Source: a virus
Length of the DNA: 36,256 nucleotides
Reading direction: 5' to 3' (one strand)
IMG/VR virus record: IMGVR_UViG_3300023235_000068
Coordinates: 1-36,256 of that record
The translations under genes and the position numbers were made by a program. The notes beneath the pieces are model-generated. The model did not search any database. It was not told the origin of the DNA and worked only from the letters and a program-made list of their open reading frames with translations. Of the stretch, positions 1-8,520 are shown one piece after another (within the stretch, counting starts at the first letter, position 1; every line of letters begins with the position of its first letter).

Positions 1-7
1 AAAATTA

Positions 8-133
8 ACAATAACGGAAACTAAACATGAAACTGTACGAGATAACAAACGAGTTTGAATCTATCTTTAATGATGTAGATGAAACAGGTGAAGTTACGCA
101 AGCTATGTTCGATGCCATGGACGGCCTCAAGGA
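8..133. repeat. Left copy of the 126-bp terminal direct repeat
   Basis: Positions 8-133 are identical to 36131-36256, giving a unit length of 36,123 bp. This means either a circular contig that was not trimmed or a phage with short direct terminal repeats. The repeat lies over the start of the Gp157-family gene, which is more typical of an assembly overlap than of evolved phage ends. The first seven bases of the window do not match the corresponding bases before the right copy. Confidence 0.95.
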
Positions 134-518
134 AGAATTTGAGAACAAAGCTATATCTGTAGCGTCTTACATTAAAAATATCGAAGCTGAAGAAGAAGCC
201 ATCAAGCAAGCCATGGACGGCATGAAAAAGCGAAGGGATGCGCTTAAAAACAAAGCAGAATCATTGACCGATTATCTGCACGAAAGCTTTGTTAAAATGG
301 GCATTAGCGAGATAGACACCTCGCCGTATTTTAAAATCAGGGTGAAAAAATGCCCTGTGTCCGTGGACGTGTTTGATGACCTCGCGTTACCGGATGAATA
401 TCTTCGCGAGAAGGTTGTTACCTCGATTGACAAAATCAAGTTAAAAGAGGTGTTGAGTGAAGGCGTTGAAGTTCCTGGCGCATGTTTGCAACGTAGAACT
501 AAACTTGAAATTAAGTGA
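27..518 (+). CDS. Gp157-family phage protein (replication/recombination module)
   Basis: A 163-residue protein matching the Siphovirus Gp157 family in length and layout. It has an acidic N-terminus, a long charged helix or coiled coil around residues 35-90 with alternating Glu/Lys, then a small beta-rich C-terminal part with the family-like stretch VPGA near the end. In other phages this family sits beside single-strand annealing or recombinase ATPases and DUF669 proteins, and its biochemical role is unclear. The same neighbours are present here: a P-loop ATPase upstream across the circular junction and a DUF669 protein 7 bp downstream. The start is the ATG at 27 behind an A-rich leader. At the right end of the window the same start (36150) overlaps the HNH gene by 32 bp. 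Confidence 0.8.
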   Translation: MKLYEITNEFESIFNDVDETGEVTQAMFDAMDGLKEEFENKAISVASYIKNIEAEEEAIKQAMDGMKKRRDALKNKAESLTDYLHESFVKMGISEIDTSPYFKIRVKKCPVSVDVFDDLALPDEYLREKVVTSIDKIKLKEVLSEGVEVPGACLQRRTKLEIK

Positions 519-525
519 GGATGTT

Positions 526-1026
526 ATGAGATACACACCGTACAGTGAAACCGAAATAAAAAGCATGAATGTTATCGATGCTGGGACCTATCCATTCCAG
601 GTGGCGGATGTTGAGACCACTAAAAATGGCCATCCTATGAGTGACCGAAACGGAAACGAAATGTGTAAGCTAAAACTTACCATTTGGGATTCCGAGAACC
701 GAGAGCGCATTGTTTACACGTACATTACCGGCGATGATAACTTTGCCTACAAGCTACGACACTTCGCCAAAACGATTGGCATGATTAAAGAATACGATAA
801 TGGAACGCTAAACATGCGTGAAACTGTTGGCCGCCAAGGCACGGCTGAAATCGTTATCAAAAAAGGCACGCTTAAGAATGATGGTTCCGGCGAGATGTGG
901 GCCGATAGAAACGACGTAAAAGATTTTACGGGTGAGCCACAAGCACAAAGCAATTCAAGCGCTGGTGGACCACCACGAGACCGCCCACACGCTACCGATG
1001 AAAGATTCCAAGACCTTCCGTTTTAA
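526..1026 (+). CDS. DUF669-family, SSB-like single-strand DNA-binding protein
   Basis: A 166-residue protein resembling the phage DUF669 family. An N-terminal region typical of this family ('G.Y.FQV.D.E..' style, residues about 20-30) is followed by an OB-like beta-rich body and a disordered Ser/Gly/Pro/Arg linker. The extreme C-terminus is FQDLPF, very like the acidic-hydrophobic tip (DDDxPF) that bacterial SSB uses to recruit partners. Likely role by inference: coating phage single-stranded DNA for replication or recombination with the upstream Gp157 and ATPase. The start is the ATG at 526, preceded by GAGG five bases upstream. An earlier in-frame start inside the Gp157 gene is less likely. 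It ends close to a hairpin that may end the rightward transcript. Confidence 0.72.
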   Translation: MRYTPYSETEIKSMNVIDAGTYPFQVADVETTKNGHPMSDRNGNEMCKLKLTIWDSENRERIVYTYITGDDNFAYKLRHFAKTIGMIKEYDNGTLNMRETVGRQGTAEIVIKKGTLKNDGSGEMWADRNDVKDFTGEPQAQSNSSAGGPPRDRPHATDERFQDLPF

Positions 1027-1039
1027 ATAATGGATGCGG

Positions 1040-1064
1040 GGCGCTACTATTCAGTGTTAGCGCC
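1040..1064. terminator. Hairpin between convergent operons, possible bidirectional terminator
   Basis: GGCGCTA (1040-1046) pairs perfectly with TAGCGCC (1058-1064) around an 11-base loop, just beyond the DUF669 stop and over the 3' end of the leftward late operon. The rightward side is followed by ACCGTTTTC, a weak T-run, and there is no T-run on the leftward side. The position fits a terminator shared by convergent transcripts, but the T-tracts are poor. Confidence 0.45.
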
Positions 1065-1262
1065 ACCGTTTTCAGGACTGAAATCTATATCAATACCGTA
1101 GTTTCTCAATGCCTGCTCGGCTGCTTGCTCCGCAACCCCATCTTTTTTATTGGTTACAAACTGAGCGGAAACGCCGACAATACACGCAAGCAAAATAACC
1201 ACCGCCGACGTAGTTACCTTGCTGCTTTTCGCTAAATCACCTAACTTGCTGAAAATTGACAT
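1047..1262 (-). CDS. Small single-span membrane protein, last gene of the late operon
   Basis: A 71-residue protein with a basic, polar N-terminus (SKLGDLAKSSK), one strong hydrophobic segment at about residues 16-36 (VTTSAVVILLACIVGVSAQF), and a soluble acidic C-terminal tail ending in DFSPENGG. The start is the ATG at 1262 with GGAGG eight bases upstream, overlapping the stop of the preceding gene by the coupled pattern seen throughout this operon. Last place in a late operon and a single membrane span would suit a holin or other lysis accessory, but the family is not recognised and there is no lysozyme beside it. The role is open. Confidence 0.65.
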   Translation of the reverse strand: MSIFSKLGDLAKSSKVTTSAVVILLACIVGVSAQFVTNKKDGVAEQAAEQALRNYGIDIDFSPENGGANTE

Positions 1263-1264
1263 AA

Positions 1265-1714
1265 TCAACCCTCCAGGACTACAGGTTTAAATAGCTTTAA
1301 ATCTTCAAGCGACAACCCGCTTAAATCCGTTTCCATCGGCATGTCACGTAACTTTTTCTTGCGATTCGCCACGGCGTTCATTTTAGCATCATCACGCATC
1401 TCTAAAGCTTTTTGATACTCGATGTCCTCAACCTTAAGCCTATCATCCCGAACCTTACGAAGATTATCCATGTGGATTTTTTCAGCCTTGGCTCGGTCAA
1501 CACTAATGCCTGCATCTAATTTCCAAGCGTTACGAAAGTACCGTTCTGTTGGGATATCATCTTTGTGGAGTACTTCAAATATTGCACCCTCAGGTAATGG
1601 CTGCTCCAAAAACTGAGCCATTGTGCCGCCGTTTTCGATAAACTCAGGCGTTGGTGTAACGATTGAAACATTACCGCCTGCGTCTTTGTAAGCTATACGT
1701 GTGTCTACATTCAT
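1265..1714 (-). CDS. Tail-fibre-associated protein, possible fibre assembly factor
   Basis: A 149-residue protein directly downstream of, and translationally coupled (ATGA overlap at 1711-1714) to, the large collar fibre gene. The N-terminal part (about 1-60) is small and beta-like. Residues about 70-130 form a charged helical stretch (AKAEKIHMDNLRKVR and onward) of the sort seen at the end of many small proteins encoded next to phage fibres. The C-terminus is LFKPVVLEG. Position and shape suggest a fibre chaperone or a fibre-attached accessory. The exact family is not recognised. A longer reading frame upstream lies wholly over the fibre gene and is rejected. Confidence 0.6.
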   Translation of the reverse strand: MNVDTRIAYKDAGGNVSIVTPTPEFIENGGTMAQFLEQPLPEGAIFEVLHKDDIPTERYFRNAWKLDAGISVDRAKAEKIHMDNLRKVRDDRLKVEDIEYQKALEMRDDAKMNAVANRKKKLRDMPMETDLSGLSLEDLKLFKPVVLEG

Positions 1715-3720
1715 GCAAGTTCTCCGAAGAATTGAACAGAAATATACGTGTAATCTGCCCGAACCCCAGATTGAGCGCCAACAGTACCTTGCCCTGTGCC
1801 AAACCTCCATGCGCTTGCGGTTGGTGTAGCTTGAGGTCCGCACACGTATGGCGCTGTTCCCGAGGTGTAGGTGATGCTTGTCCCGTCTGCGCACGAACCA
1901 GAAGCAGAATAATTTATACTTGAAAATGCATTGGTGAAGTTTACCGTATAATCGCCTGAGCCGTTATCAGTCACACTTGTAACGTTATAGGATGCTGTAA
2001 TTGCCAACGTCCCCGTACCATTAAACACAACCCACGCCTTCGCTGAGCTCGGATGATATTGCTGGCTTGCAGGATTAGTAAATACCACCGAGCTTGTGGC
2101 TGTTTCCTGGCTCGCTTGGTTCGATGCTGTTGCTGTGCTGGTTGCTACCGGCTCATAACGAATACAACGAAGAACAACCATGGACTTTTGGGTTATATTT
2201 ACGGCTGTTGATGCTCCGCCTGAATACGGCGTTCCTGACTTAGGAACGTAAGAAGCTGTGCCGGTATTAGATACAACATTTATTCCACCCGAGGTGGATG
2301 CGTTAATAGGCACTCCTCCAGGCATGTTTGTTGTGGCCAGTGTTACGGTCTCAGCGCCACCTGTATCACCAACTGCATTACCAATTGTTGCCGTACCCGT
2401 GCCTCCTGAGCCTATCATTACCCTACGCTCTGCGTTAGGCACGTTGAAGTTAGCCCCACTTCCTCCCCACGTGTAACCAATTACCGCGAATAGGTCGGGG
2501 TAAGTCGCGGTTGCGTAAGATGTTCCGTCACATAACAAGCACCCGGAAGGAGCAGATGTTCCGGCAAAGTCAACGAAGTCGCCTACGTTACCGCCGCCAC
2601 CACCGCCCGTGATTGCTGCGTCTACATAACCCTTGTTTGCTGCTTCTGTGTCCGTGGATGGTGTAGGAACAATCGTGGTTCCTGTAAATTCTTTATCACC
2701 TGTAACCGTCTGATTTGTCGCCAGGGTCACAAAGCTATTGCCAGGCTGGGCGAAGATATCAAACAGGATTGGGTCGGTTCCAATGGTTGTAACTGTGGCT
2801 GATTCGAGGTAAATACTTCCGCCGTTAACTGTTCCGCTTGATATCGGAACTAAAGTTCCAGGGATAATCTCGCTAGGTTCATCGTAATCAGTTGCGCGAG
2901 TTAATACCCAGTTAGTAGAGCCATCACCCACGGTCGTAACAACATAAACACCATTATCTGTGGTGGCTGTTTGGTTTTTAACAAGCAATCTATCAGCAAC
3001 TTGGACGGTAACACCATCAACCTCAAGCGCTGCCTGTGTGGTGTTGTTTGTTAATGTAGCACCAACACCAGCCGTTCCATTAGCATACGTTCCCGAAAGG
3101 TTGGCAGTCGTGCCAAGCAAGCATGTGAGCACAACAGTGAAGCCACTCCCCGCCACATTATCAATGTATGTCTTAAGCGCTAAATCTGTTGATAGTGTTG
3201 TAGCGCTTGCTGTCGCCAATGTGTTGTCATTATTGATTCCACCGACGGCTGTAGTTGACTGGATATTAAACGTCCCAGGGGTGTCGATGGTAGCAGATAG
3301 ACTCAAAACAGGGTCGCTTGCTGTTCCACCAACATCAATTTCATTCGTGGTCCCTGTTACTGAGCTAACCGTGCCGCTCCCGCTTGCGTCAACGTACGCT
3401 TTGTTGGCCGCGTCAGTACTCGCTGTGGGTGTAGGCAGCCCTGTAATTGTATTGTTATCCGCGCTAATAATTCCGCCCATAGTGAACGCTGGCAGGGTGG
3501 AGCTAAGTTGCGCAACACCGGATGAATCGGTAATGAATATCATGCTGTTAGCTAGTGCGATACCACCCAGTGATAACAGAGCAGGGTATGCCCCAATCAG
3601 ACCGGCCACGGTTGTCTTGACCTCCTTATCACTGTCCGAGACATCAGCACAGTAAATAATATCAGCCGCGTCTAGGGTGGGCATCAAATCAAACTCATAC
3701 AGCCGCTCTGTTGTTGGCAT
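1711..3720 (-). CDS. Tail fibre protein with phage tail-collar domain
   Basis: A 669-residue, Thr/Gly/Ser/Ala-rich fibre. An N-terminal attachment segment (residues 1-50) resembles the start of the neighbouring 465-residue fibre (both have a (A/T)D(I/L)IY motif near residue 20). Linker segments ending in AANK(A/G)YVD occur twice. Residues about 205-330 form a domain common in tail fibres (DRLLVKNQTATTDNGVY and onward). Residues about 380-470 form a phage tail-collar domain (CDGTSY, FNVPN, GDTGG). The C-terminal ~110 residues look like a known fibre-tip module (SVTDNGSGDYTVNFT). Likely binds the host surface. SD AGGGG precedes the ATG at 3720. It shares its collar domain with the fibre at 7367-8518. 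Confidence 0.88.
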   Translation of the reverse strand: MPTTERLYEFDLMPTLDAADIIYCADVSDSDKEVKTTVAGLIGAYPALLSLGGIALANSMIFITDSSGVAQLSSTLPAFTMGGIISADNNTITGLPTPTASTDAANKAYVDASGSGTVSSVTGTTNEIDVGGTASDPVLSLSATIDTPGTFNIQSTTAVGGINNDNTLATASATTLSTDLALKTYIDNVAGSGFTVVLTCLLGTTANLSGTYANGTAGVGATLTNNTTQAALEVDGVTVQVADRLLVKNQTATTDNGVYVVTTVGDGSTNWVLTRATDYDEPSEIIPGTLVPISSGTVNGGSIYLESATVTTIGTDPILFDIFAQPGNSFVTLATNQTVTGDKEFTGTTIVPTPSTDTEAANKGYVDAAITGGGGGGNVGDFVDFAGTSAPSGCLLCDGTSYATATYPDLFAVIGYTWGGSGANFNVPNAERRVMIGSGGTGTATIGNAVGDTGGAETVTLATTNMPGGVPINASTSGGINVVSNTGTASYVPKSGTPYSGGASTAVNITQKSMVVLRCIRYEPVATSTATASNQASQETATSSVVFTNPASQQYHPSSAKAWVVFNGTGTLAITASYNVTSVTDNGSGDYTVNFTNAFSSINYSASGSCADGTSITYTSGTAPYVCGPQATPTASAWRFGTGQGTVGAQSGVRADYTYISVQFFGELA

Positions 3721-3723
3721 AAT

Positions 3724-4020
3724 TTACACCCCTATAATTTCTTGCTTAACTTCGGCTTCAGCCGCGACTAGCACGGGCTTCATCGCCAATAATTTATCTT
3801 GATGCTTCACAGACAGCGCATTCACATACGCAATACCTGCTTTATTGTCAGTTAGCATCGCTGATAGCTTAGCATCGTCAAACGGTGCGTAGACATAATT
3901 CTCATGACGGGATAGCTCCACGCCATCCTCTAGAATCACATAAGACTCCACCAAGGTTACTTGGCAGGTGTCCTCATCAATCCCGACTAAGCGGGTGGGT
4001 AATACTTGTTTTTCTAGCAT
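3724..4020 (-). CDS. Small protein between two fibre genes, function unknown
   Basis: A 98-residue acidic protein with no recognised family. It is predicted to be soluble, with a beta-rich first half (VGIDEDTCQVTLVESYVILEDG) and a helical Ala/Lys second half. A strong SD (AGGAG) precedes the ATG at 4020. It lies in a tight operon between the 465- and 669-residue fibre genes, so a role in fibre attachment, capping or folding is plausible but not shown. Confidence 0.6.
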   Translation of the reverse strand: MLEKQVLPTRLVGIDEDTCQVTLVESYVILEDGVELSRHENYVYAPFDDAKLSAMLTDNKAGIAYVNALSVKHQDKLLAMKPVLVAAEAEVKQEIIGV

Positions 4021-4032
4021 ATTAATCTCCTG

Positions 4033-5430
4033 TTACCGAACACGGCGGGCCCATAAATTACCTGCCACTTTGCAAATGCCCGCTGTAAAATCAGCTCTAG
4101 CAACAATGTATCGCGTCACCGTACTTGATATGCTCGTCCTAAGTGTTGGAATAACAATACCTATATCCAGATTTAATCCAGGCACAAATCCTGTCGAGCC
4201 ATATTGTAAAGCTGAGGAATATGACGCATCCCCGAAGGTGTTAGAGACCCCGGCTATTTGGCCAAGGACACGGTTTACATTAGTGCTGGCATCCATTCTG
4301 AATACTAAATTACCACCAATCTCCCAGTCACCTGCTGTTAATTCAATGGAAGTCATGTCCTTCGCGGTCGCAGTCGTCAAGGAAACAAAAGAGGCGCTGT
4401 TAACATTCGAGCTTATATACTCCCCCACACTCCCAGCATTAGCATTATTGTTCGTGGTGGTTCCGATTATGCCAGCGGTTTGGGAGGTGGTAAGCGAGCC
4501 ACTCAACGTTGTATTGCCACCACTAACCGTAACAGCATTACCGGTAGAGTCACGCAAGAAAATCTTACCGCCTGCAATGATATTCCTTAAATATATACCA
4601 TTACCTGAGCCCGTTAAGCTGTCATTTTGACCTGCATAAAGCCCACTTAAAGCGGTGGTATTCCCTCTGTAAAATAACAATCTAGGATTACCGGTTGCGC
4701 TTGCGCTTCGAATCTGAACGCCAGGGATGTCAGACGCGGAAAAGTTAATGTCTAATTCGTTGCCTGCGTTAGGTGTTAATTGTAGGTCGGCTGTGGATGT
4801 GTAAGTTGCGGCCGTAAGCGAGCCGTTGGCAACTACATTACCAGAACTATCGCACGTAAACACGTCCGTACCTGTAGCGATTCCATTGTTATTTATTGCA
4901 AACTTAGCGCCTGCTTGGTTGGATATGGCTGCCTTAGTCCATCCCGCATAGGATGCATGAGTTAAGCCAAACATTACGTAACCACCGCCAAAAGTAGCCG
5001 AACCTAATCCGGCCTGTAGAGCAAGAGTGCCATCAGTATTCCCGTTAAAAACAATCCTTCGGGCTCCAGCACTTACAGCAGTAAAGCTCAGTGTCTCGTT
5101 AATCGTACCCAGCGCCGTAATATTGTTTTGCACTGCACTTGGCAAAGTCGAGCTTATGCTAGGAACACCTGCGGCAGATGTGATTAATGTGCCGTTGTTA
5201 GCTGTTGCCAAGCCTGAAACCACTGCTCCCGTAGCTGAATACCAAGCAAGTTGGTTGATTGTTCCTGAAGCTACCGAGCCGGCTGGCGCAAATTGAGCCT
5301 CAAAATTAGCATAGGTCATTGCTGCGTCATTACCAGCGGTGTAAGGTGACTGTGAAAAATAGATTAAATCCGTCGAGGTATTCGTGGTAATCGGGTTGGC
5401 AATAAAAATCTGTTCTAGTGTTTGAGACAT
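4033..5430 (-). CDS. Tail fibre or receptor-binding protein
   Basis: A 465-residue low-complexity Thr/Asn/Ser/Ala-rich protein typical of fibre shafts. The N-terminus contains STDLIYFSQ, similar to the start of the 669-residue fibre. The middle is repetitive beta-strand-like sequence. The last ~130 residues (SVGEYISS, LTAGDWEIGGN, ARADFTAG) match the pattern of a jelly-roll-like fibre tip seen in many phages, with LTAGDW as the recognisable core. SD AAGGA lies upstream of the ATG at 5430. Likely role: host recognition. Together with the other fibres it forms a cassette that probably evolves by domain exchange. Confidence 0.78.
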   Translation of the reverse strand: MSQTLEQIFIANPITTNTSTDLIYFSQSPYTAGNDAAMTYANFEAQFAPAGSVASGTINQLAWYSATGAVVSGLATANNGTLITSAAGVPSISSTLPSAVQNNITALGTINETLSFTAVSAGARRIVFNGNTDGTLALQAGLGSATFGGGYVMFGLTHASYAGWTKAAISNQAGAKFAINNNGIATGTDVFTCDSSGNVVANGSLTAATYTSTADLQLTPNAGNELDINFSASDIPGVQIRSASATGNPRLLFYRGNTTALSGLYAGQNDSLTGSGNGIYLRNIIAGGKIFLRDSTGNAVTVSGGNTTLSGSLTTSQTAGIIGTTTNNNANAGSVGEYISSNVNSASFVSLTTATAKDMTSIELTAGDWEIGGNLVFRMDASTNVNRVLGQIAGVSNTFGDASYSSALQYGSTGFVPGLNLDIGIVIPTLRTSISSTVTRYIVARADFTAGICKVAGNLWARRVR

Positions 5431-5439
5431 GGTTAATCC

Positions 5440-5592
5440 TTAAGTCAGGGCGAAAAGCTCCAAGTCGGTTAATAATATAGGGGTATTATCCGTCAACAGC
5501 AAAAAACCCGAACCTGGGGGATGGATACCACTCACACCTGTATAAATTAAAAAAGGAGGATTTCTAATTAACCACCCTGAATATCCGAACAT
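5440..5592 (-). CDS. Small hydrophobic protein in the fibre cassette
   Basis: A 50-residue reading frame, MFGYSGWLIRNPPFLIY..., ending LELFALT. GGAG lies just upstream of the ATG at 5592, directly after the stop of the preceding gene, and the next gene's SD follows its stop, so it fits the operon's spacing exactly. It is hydrophobic but has no clean membrane span. Family unknown. Without this gene there would be an unexplained 170-bp gap in an otherwise gapless operon. Confidence 0.6.
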   Translation of the reverse strand: MFGYSGWLIRNPPFLIYTGVSGIHPPGSGFLLLTDNTPILLTDLELFALT

Positions 5593-5601
5593 AGCAGCTC
5601 C

Positions 5602-5874
5602 TTAAGGTATGTTTGTCGAGCCGTAAACTAAACCAGTTGCTGTGGTGGTACGCTCTGTACCGTTCACAACACCGCTGGTTAATATCTTTTTAGCTGCAAT
5701 AGGATAGATGCCCGCTTCTATTGCTCCAGGCAGCCACTGCGCTTGACCGGCTGTATTCTGGTAAACGATATCACCACCGGCACCAGAAACGTAAATATAA
5801 ACTGAAGGCTTGGGGAAGTTAACATCTACCGTAGCGTAATCTGAATAACCAAAGGCAAAACCAAAACTAATCAT
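5602..5874 (-). CDS. Small virion-type protein of the fibre/terminase region
   Basis: A 90-residue beta-rich protein. The stretch GGDIVYQNTAGQAQWLPG followed by LTSGVVNGTERTTTATGLVYG resembles small conserved phage proteins found near head or tail structural genes, whose role is undefined. The ATG at 5874 follows the large terminase stop by 11 bases. Tentative reading: a small structural or fibre-base protein. Confidence 0.6.
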   Translation of the reverse strand: MISFGFAFGYSDYATVDVNFPKPSVYIYVSGAGGDIVYQNTAGQAQWLPGAIEAGIYPIAAKKILTSGVVNGTERTTTATGLVYGSTNIP

Positions 5875-5885
5875 ATCAATCCCTG

Positions 5886-7367
5886 CTAATATGTCTCGTT
5901 ATAATAAATAACATCATACGCCACTTCCACAATTAATTCACTTTCCAGCGCGAGCACTAAAGTCTGGTAGGATTTAACCCCGTGACTCGACCAATCATGC
6001 TTTGGATGGTCTTTGAATTTACCCATCTTAACATCGTACTCCTTCTCATAATTCGACAAGCAGTCTATCAGTCTCGTGGTGTTCTCTTGGTTGAACGTCG
6101 TCATAAACAATTTCTGTCGAATCGCTTCAATGGCTGTTTTGTGCGAGGTTGGGCGCTTCACAATATTACTCATCTCGCCCATCTCAGTTAGGTAATCCTG
6201 TGTCGTCTTGAGATTGTCCCCAAAGTTTCTGTTTGCGCCGTCGTGAGGAACAAAGTGCATCTTGAAGGTCAGGTTTCTAGCGTTGCAGAACCGCCTAATC
6301 TCATCCACGTAGAATGCTAACGCTCGGTTGTTGTTCTCGATGTAGCCGATAACGGTAGGCCATAGCTTTCCACCCCGCGTTTCAAACTGGGCCAATGTAA
6401 CAGCAGTGCAATCAGATACACCAATATCGTAAAAAGCATAGACGTTTTTATTAGGTATGTAGTGCCCTTTAATAATACGCTCACTCGAATGAACCTCATT
6501 AAGCGCCAGCGCGAAATATTTAGTTTCTTCATTGATTTGCACGTTCCCGTAATATTCTTGCTGAATAAGATACTCAGGCATTCCGGCCCGCCTGTCCTCG
6601 TCAACATCTTCCTCAGTTATGTACGGATTTCCATCCGAATCCACCAGGGTGGTAATACTCTCCTCACGACAAAACCAAAGCGGGTCTTCAGCATTGTTTT
6701 TAATCATCCAGTAGAAATGGTTCATACCGTCGTAGGTGGATTGACCGAACAGCCATCCATTATTTTGGCGTAAAACTGGCATCATGTTGTATAGAACTGT
6801 GGGATCGGCAAATGCAAACTCAGAAAATACGATTCCCAGGGGATTAGTACCCCTCAGTTTGTCAGGGTCGATGTCGCAACCCACCACCCAGATTAAGCTA
6901 CCATTGGTTAGGTGGAGAGACATATCGGCGGAATTCGGGTTTTTCGCAAGCATACGCTTAGGGAGCATGTCGATAAACTTAATGCTTTCGCCCGTGTCTT
7001 TGTTGAGCATAGCTCCTTCCCACAAAATCTTGCGGGCTCGTACGCTGGTGGGGTAGGCCATAATGTACAAGCCAGGCTGACTGATAGCAAAATCAAGTAT
7101 TATATTCCACGTTGTCACCTCTTTACCGCTTCGCCTGGGCCATTGAACCATCAGGCGCTTACTATCACCACTGATTAACTTGTCCCGCGCCTCGACCTGG
7201 TACGGCCTAAAGTCAATCATGGGGACGCGAATACTATACCCATCTTCCCATTCTACATGCAGGTTATTTTGTTCATCACGCGATAACTCATAATTAGATG
7301 CTGATTTTTTTTCAAAATCCATCATGACTTTATCGCGTAACTTTTTAATCTCTTGCAGTGTAGACAT
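5886..7367 (-). CDS. terL: Terminase large subunit (packaging ATPase and nuclease)
   Basis: A 493-residue protein, normal length for the family. It cuts concatemeric phage DNA and drives it into the prohead through the portal. ATPase part: a Walker A variant PRRSGKE at about 77-83, a Walker B IVFSE at about 179-183 with the catalytic Glu 183, and a coupling GQST at 208-211. RNase H-like nuclease part: acidic residues Asp 314 (FYDIG), Asp 376 (PHDG) and Asp 458 in the KHDWSSHG motif. Translation is coupled to the upstream fibre gene (TAATG overlap), with no SD of its own. Unusually, it is separated from the small terminase (26438-26863) by about 19 kb and lies between fibre genes. Confidence 0.95.
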   Translation of the reverse strand: MSTLQEIKKLRDKVMMDFEKKSASNYELSRDEQNNLHVEWEDGYSIRVPMIDFRPYQVEARDKLISGDSKRLMVQWPRRSGKEVTTWNIILDFAISQPGLYIMAYPTSVRARKILWEGAMLNKDTGESIKFIDMLPKRMLAKNPNSADMSLHLTNGSLIWVVGCDIDPDKLRGTNPLGIVFSEFAFADPTVLYNMMPVLRQNNGWLFGQSTYDGMNHFYWMIKNNAEDPLWFCREESITTLVDSDGNPYITEEDVDEDRRAGMPEYLIQQEYYGNVQINEETKYFALALNEVHSSERIIKGHYIPNKNVYAFYDIGVSDCTAVTLAQFETRGGKLWPTVIGYIENNNRALAFYVDEIRRFCNARNLTFKMHFVPHDGANRNFGDNLKTTQDYLTEMGEMSNIVKRPTSHKTAIEAIRQKLFMTTFNQENTTRLIDCLSNYEKEYDVKMGKFKDHPKHDWSSHGVKSYQTLVLALESELIVEVAYDVIYYNETY

Positions 7368-8518
7368 TAGGTTTTAATACACTTAAGGACGATTGCCGTG
7401 GGTTGGACGATGGTAAAGGCCGTGCTAACCCCTGGCCCGTTACCTGTTGCGCTACCTATGGTGGTGCTATTTACATTGATTGGATATCCACTTACAGCCC
7501 CCGCGTTTGCGGCCACACCATTGTATGCGTACGAAAATGAATGAGAGTGAGGTGGTAGGTTTGCAGATTCAAGGGCGTATGTTGCCGCTCCACCCGTGTC
7601 GCCCACTGAGTTACCTAGTGGTGGTAAAGTCCCGCCTGAGCCAGCCGTTACCTTGCCGTTTAAGTCAGGAACATTGAAATCTTCATCCACTCCACCCCAT
7701 GCGTACTGAATCACATCAAATAAATCGGGGTAGGTAGCGGTTGGGTATGAGGTTCCATCGCATAATATAAACCCAGCCGGTGGTGTTGCGCCTGCGAAAT
7801 CAATGATAGAGCCGGTTGGGAATGGCGCTACTACTGCATTTGTTAGCAACGTCAACTGAGATGCTACGGTTGTCGGGTTTACATTCACCGAATCATAGTA
7901 ACCCACCAGCGCCGCACCATTGGTTGTTTCTTGTTCGTTGGCAAGTTCTGAGCGCAATGTAGATACGTCCGCTGGCTGCTCTAAGGTTGCGGCAATCACA
8001 CCGTTTGCTGAGCCAAACCATACTTGACCGGCTGATAACACAGGTATCTTTGTGTTTGCTTCAATTGTAGCGGCTGGCAAATAAGAGTTAACGATATACG
8101 ATAGATTCCTATCCAGGGCGTAAGATTTATTTTGCTGTGTTATCAGAAGCAATTTATCGAGTGCAGCATCTAGGGTGATGCCTGAGAATGTTGTAGCGTC
8201 TGAAAACGCCACGTTCAATGATGCTGAGATATTACGGGCGATGGTCACGATGTATCCAGAAGGGGGTATTTTATCAGCATTAAATGTAACCGTACCTCCC
8301 GTCTTACCGGCGGGAGGTTCGGGAGTATAGGTGTAATCGGTGTTCCATAGCTTGATATCAGCAGCTGGTACAGGGGCGGCGGTGGAAAGCTGCGTGTAAA
8401 CATTGATATCTGGCTCACCTGTTGATTCAAGCGGAGCAAAAAAGGTTATTTGGTATTCGCGAGTTATGCCATCGGCTGAGAATTGCTGAATCGTATCTTG
8501 TTGTGGTAAATTAGACAT
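7367..8518 (-). CDS. Tail fibre with T7-like N-terminal domain and collar domain
   Basis: A 383-residue protein. Residues about 1-140 resemble the T7 tail-fibre N-terminal domain that docks to the tail (QFSADGITREYQITFF; later YIVTIARNIS and LDAALDKLLLI). Residues about 240-345 are a phage tail-collar domain (CDGTSYPTATYPDLF, DFNVPDLNGKV, GDTGG, LPPHSHSF). This domain is clearly duplicated with the collar in the 669-residue fibre. It is probably the fibre that attaches directly to the tail, carrying or anchoring the downstream fibres. SD GGAGAG lies upstream of the ATG at 8518. Confidence 0.85.
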   Translation of the reverse strand: MSNLPQQDTIQQFSADGITREYQITFFAPLESTGEPDINVYTQLSTAAPVPAADIKLWNTDYTYTPEPPAGKTGGTVTFNADKIPPSGYIVTIARNISASLNVAFSDATTFSGITLDAALDKLLLITQQNKSYALDRNLSYIVNSYLPAATIEANTKIPVLSAGQVWFGSANGVIAATLEQPADVSTLRSELANEQETTNGAALVGYYDSVNVNPTTVASQLTLLTNAVVAPFPTGSIIDFAGATPPAGFILCDGTSYPTATYPDLFDVIQYAWGGVDEDFNVPDLNGKVTAGSGGTLPPLGNSVGDTGGAATYALESANLPPHSHSFSYAYNGVAANAGAVSGYPINVNSTTIGSATGNGPGVSTAFTIVQPTAIVLKCIKT

Positions 8519-8520
8519 AC

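Noticed and set aside
2960-3655. A 231-codon plus-strand frame opposite the tail fibre gene
   Set aside because: It is low-complexity Val/Pro/Ser sequence, the antisense of a Thr/Gly/Ala-rich fibre, with no SD or motif.
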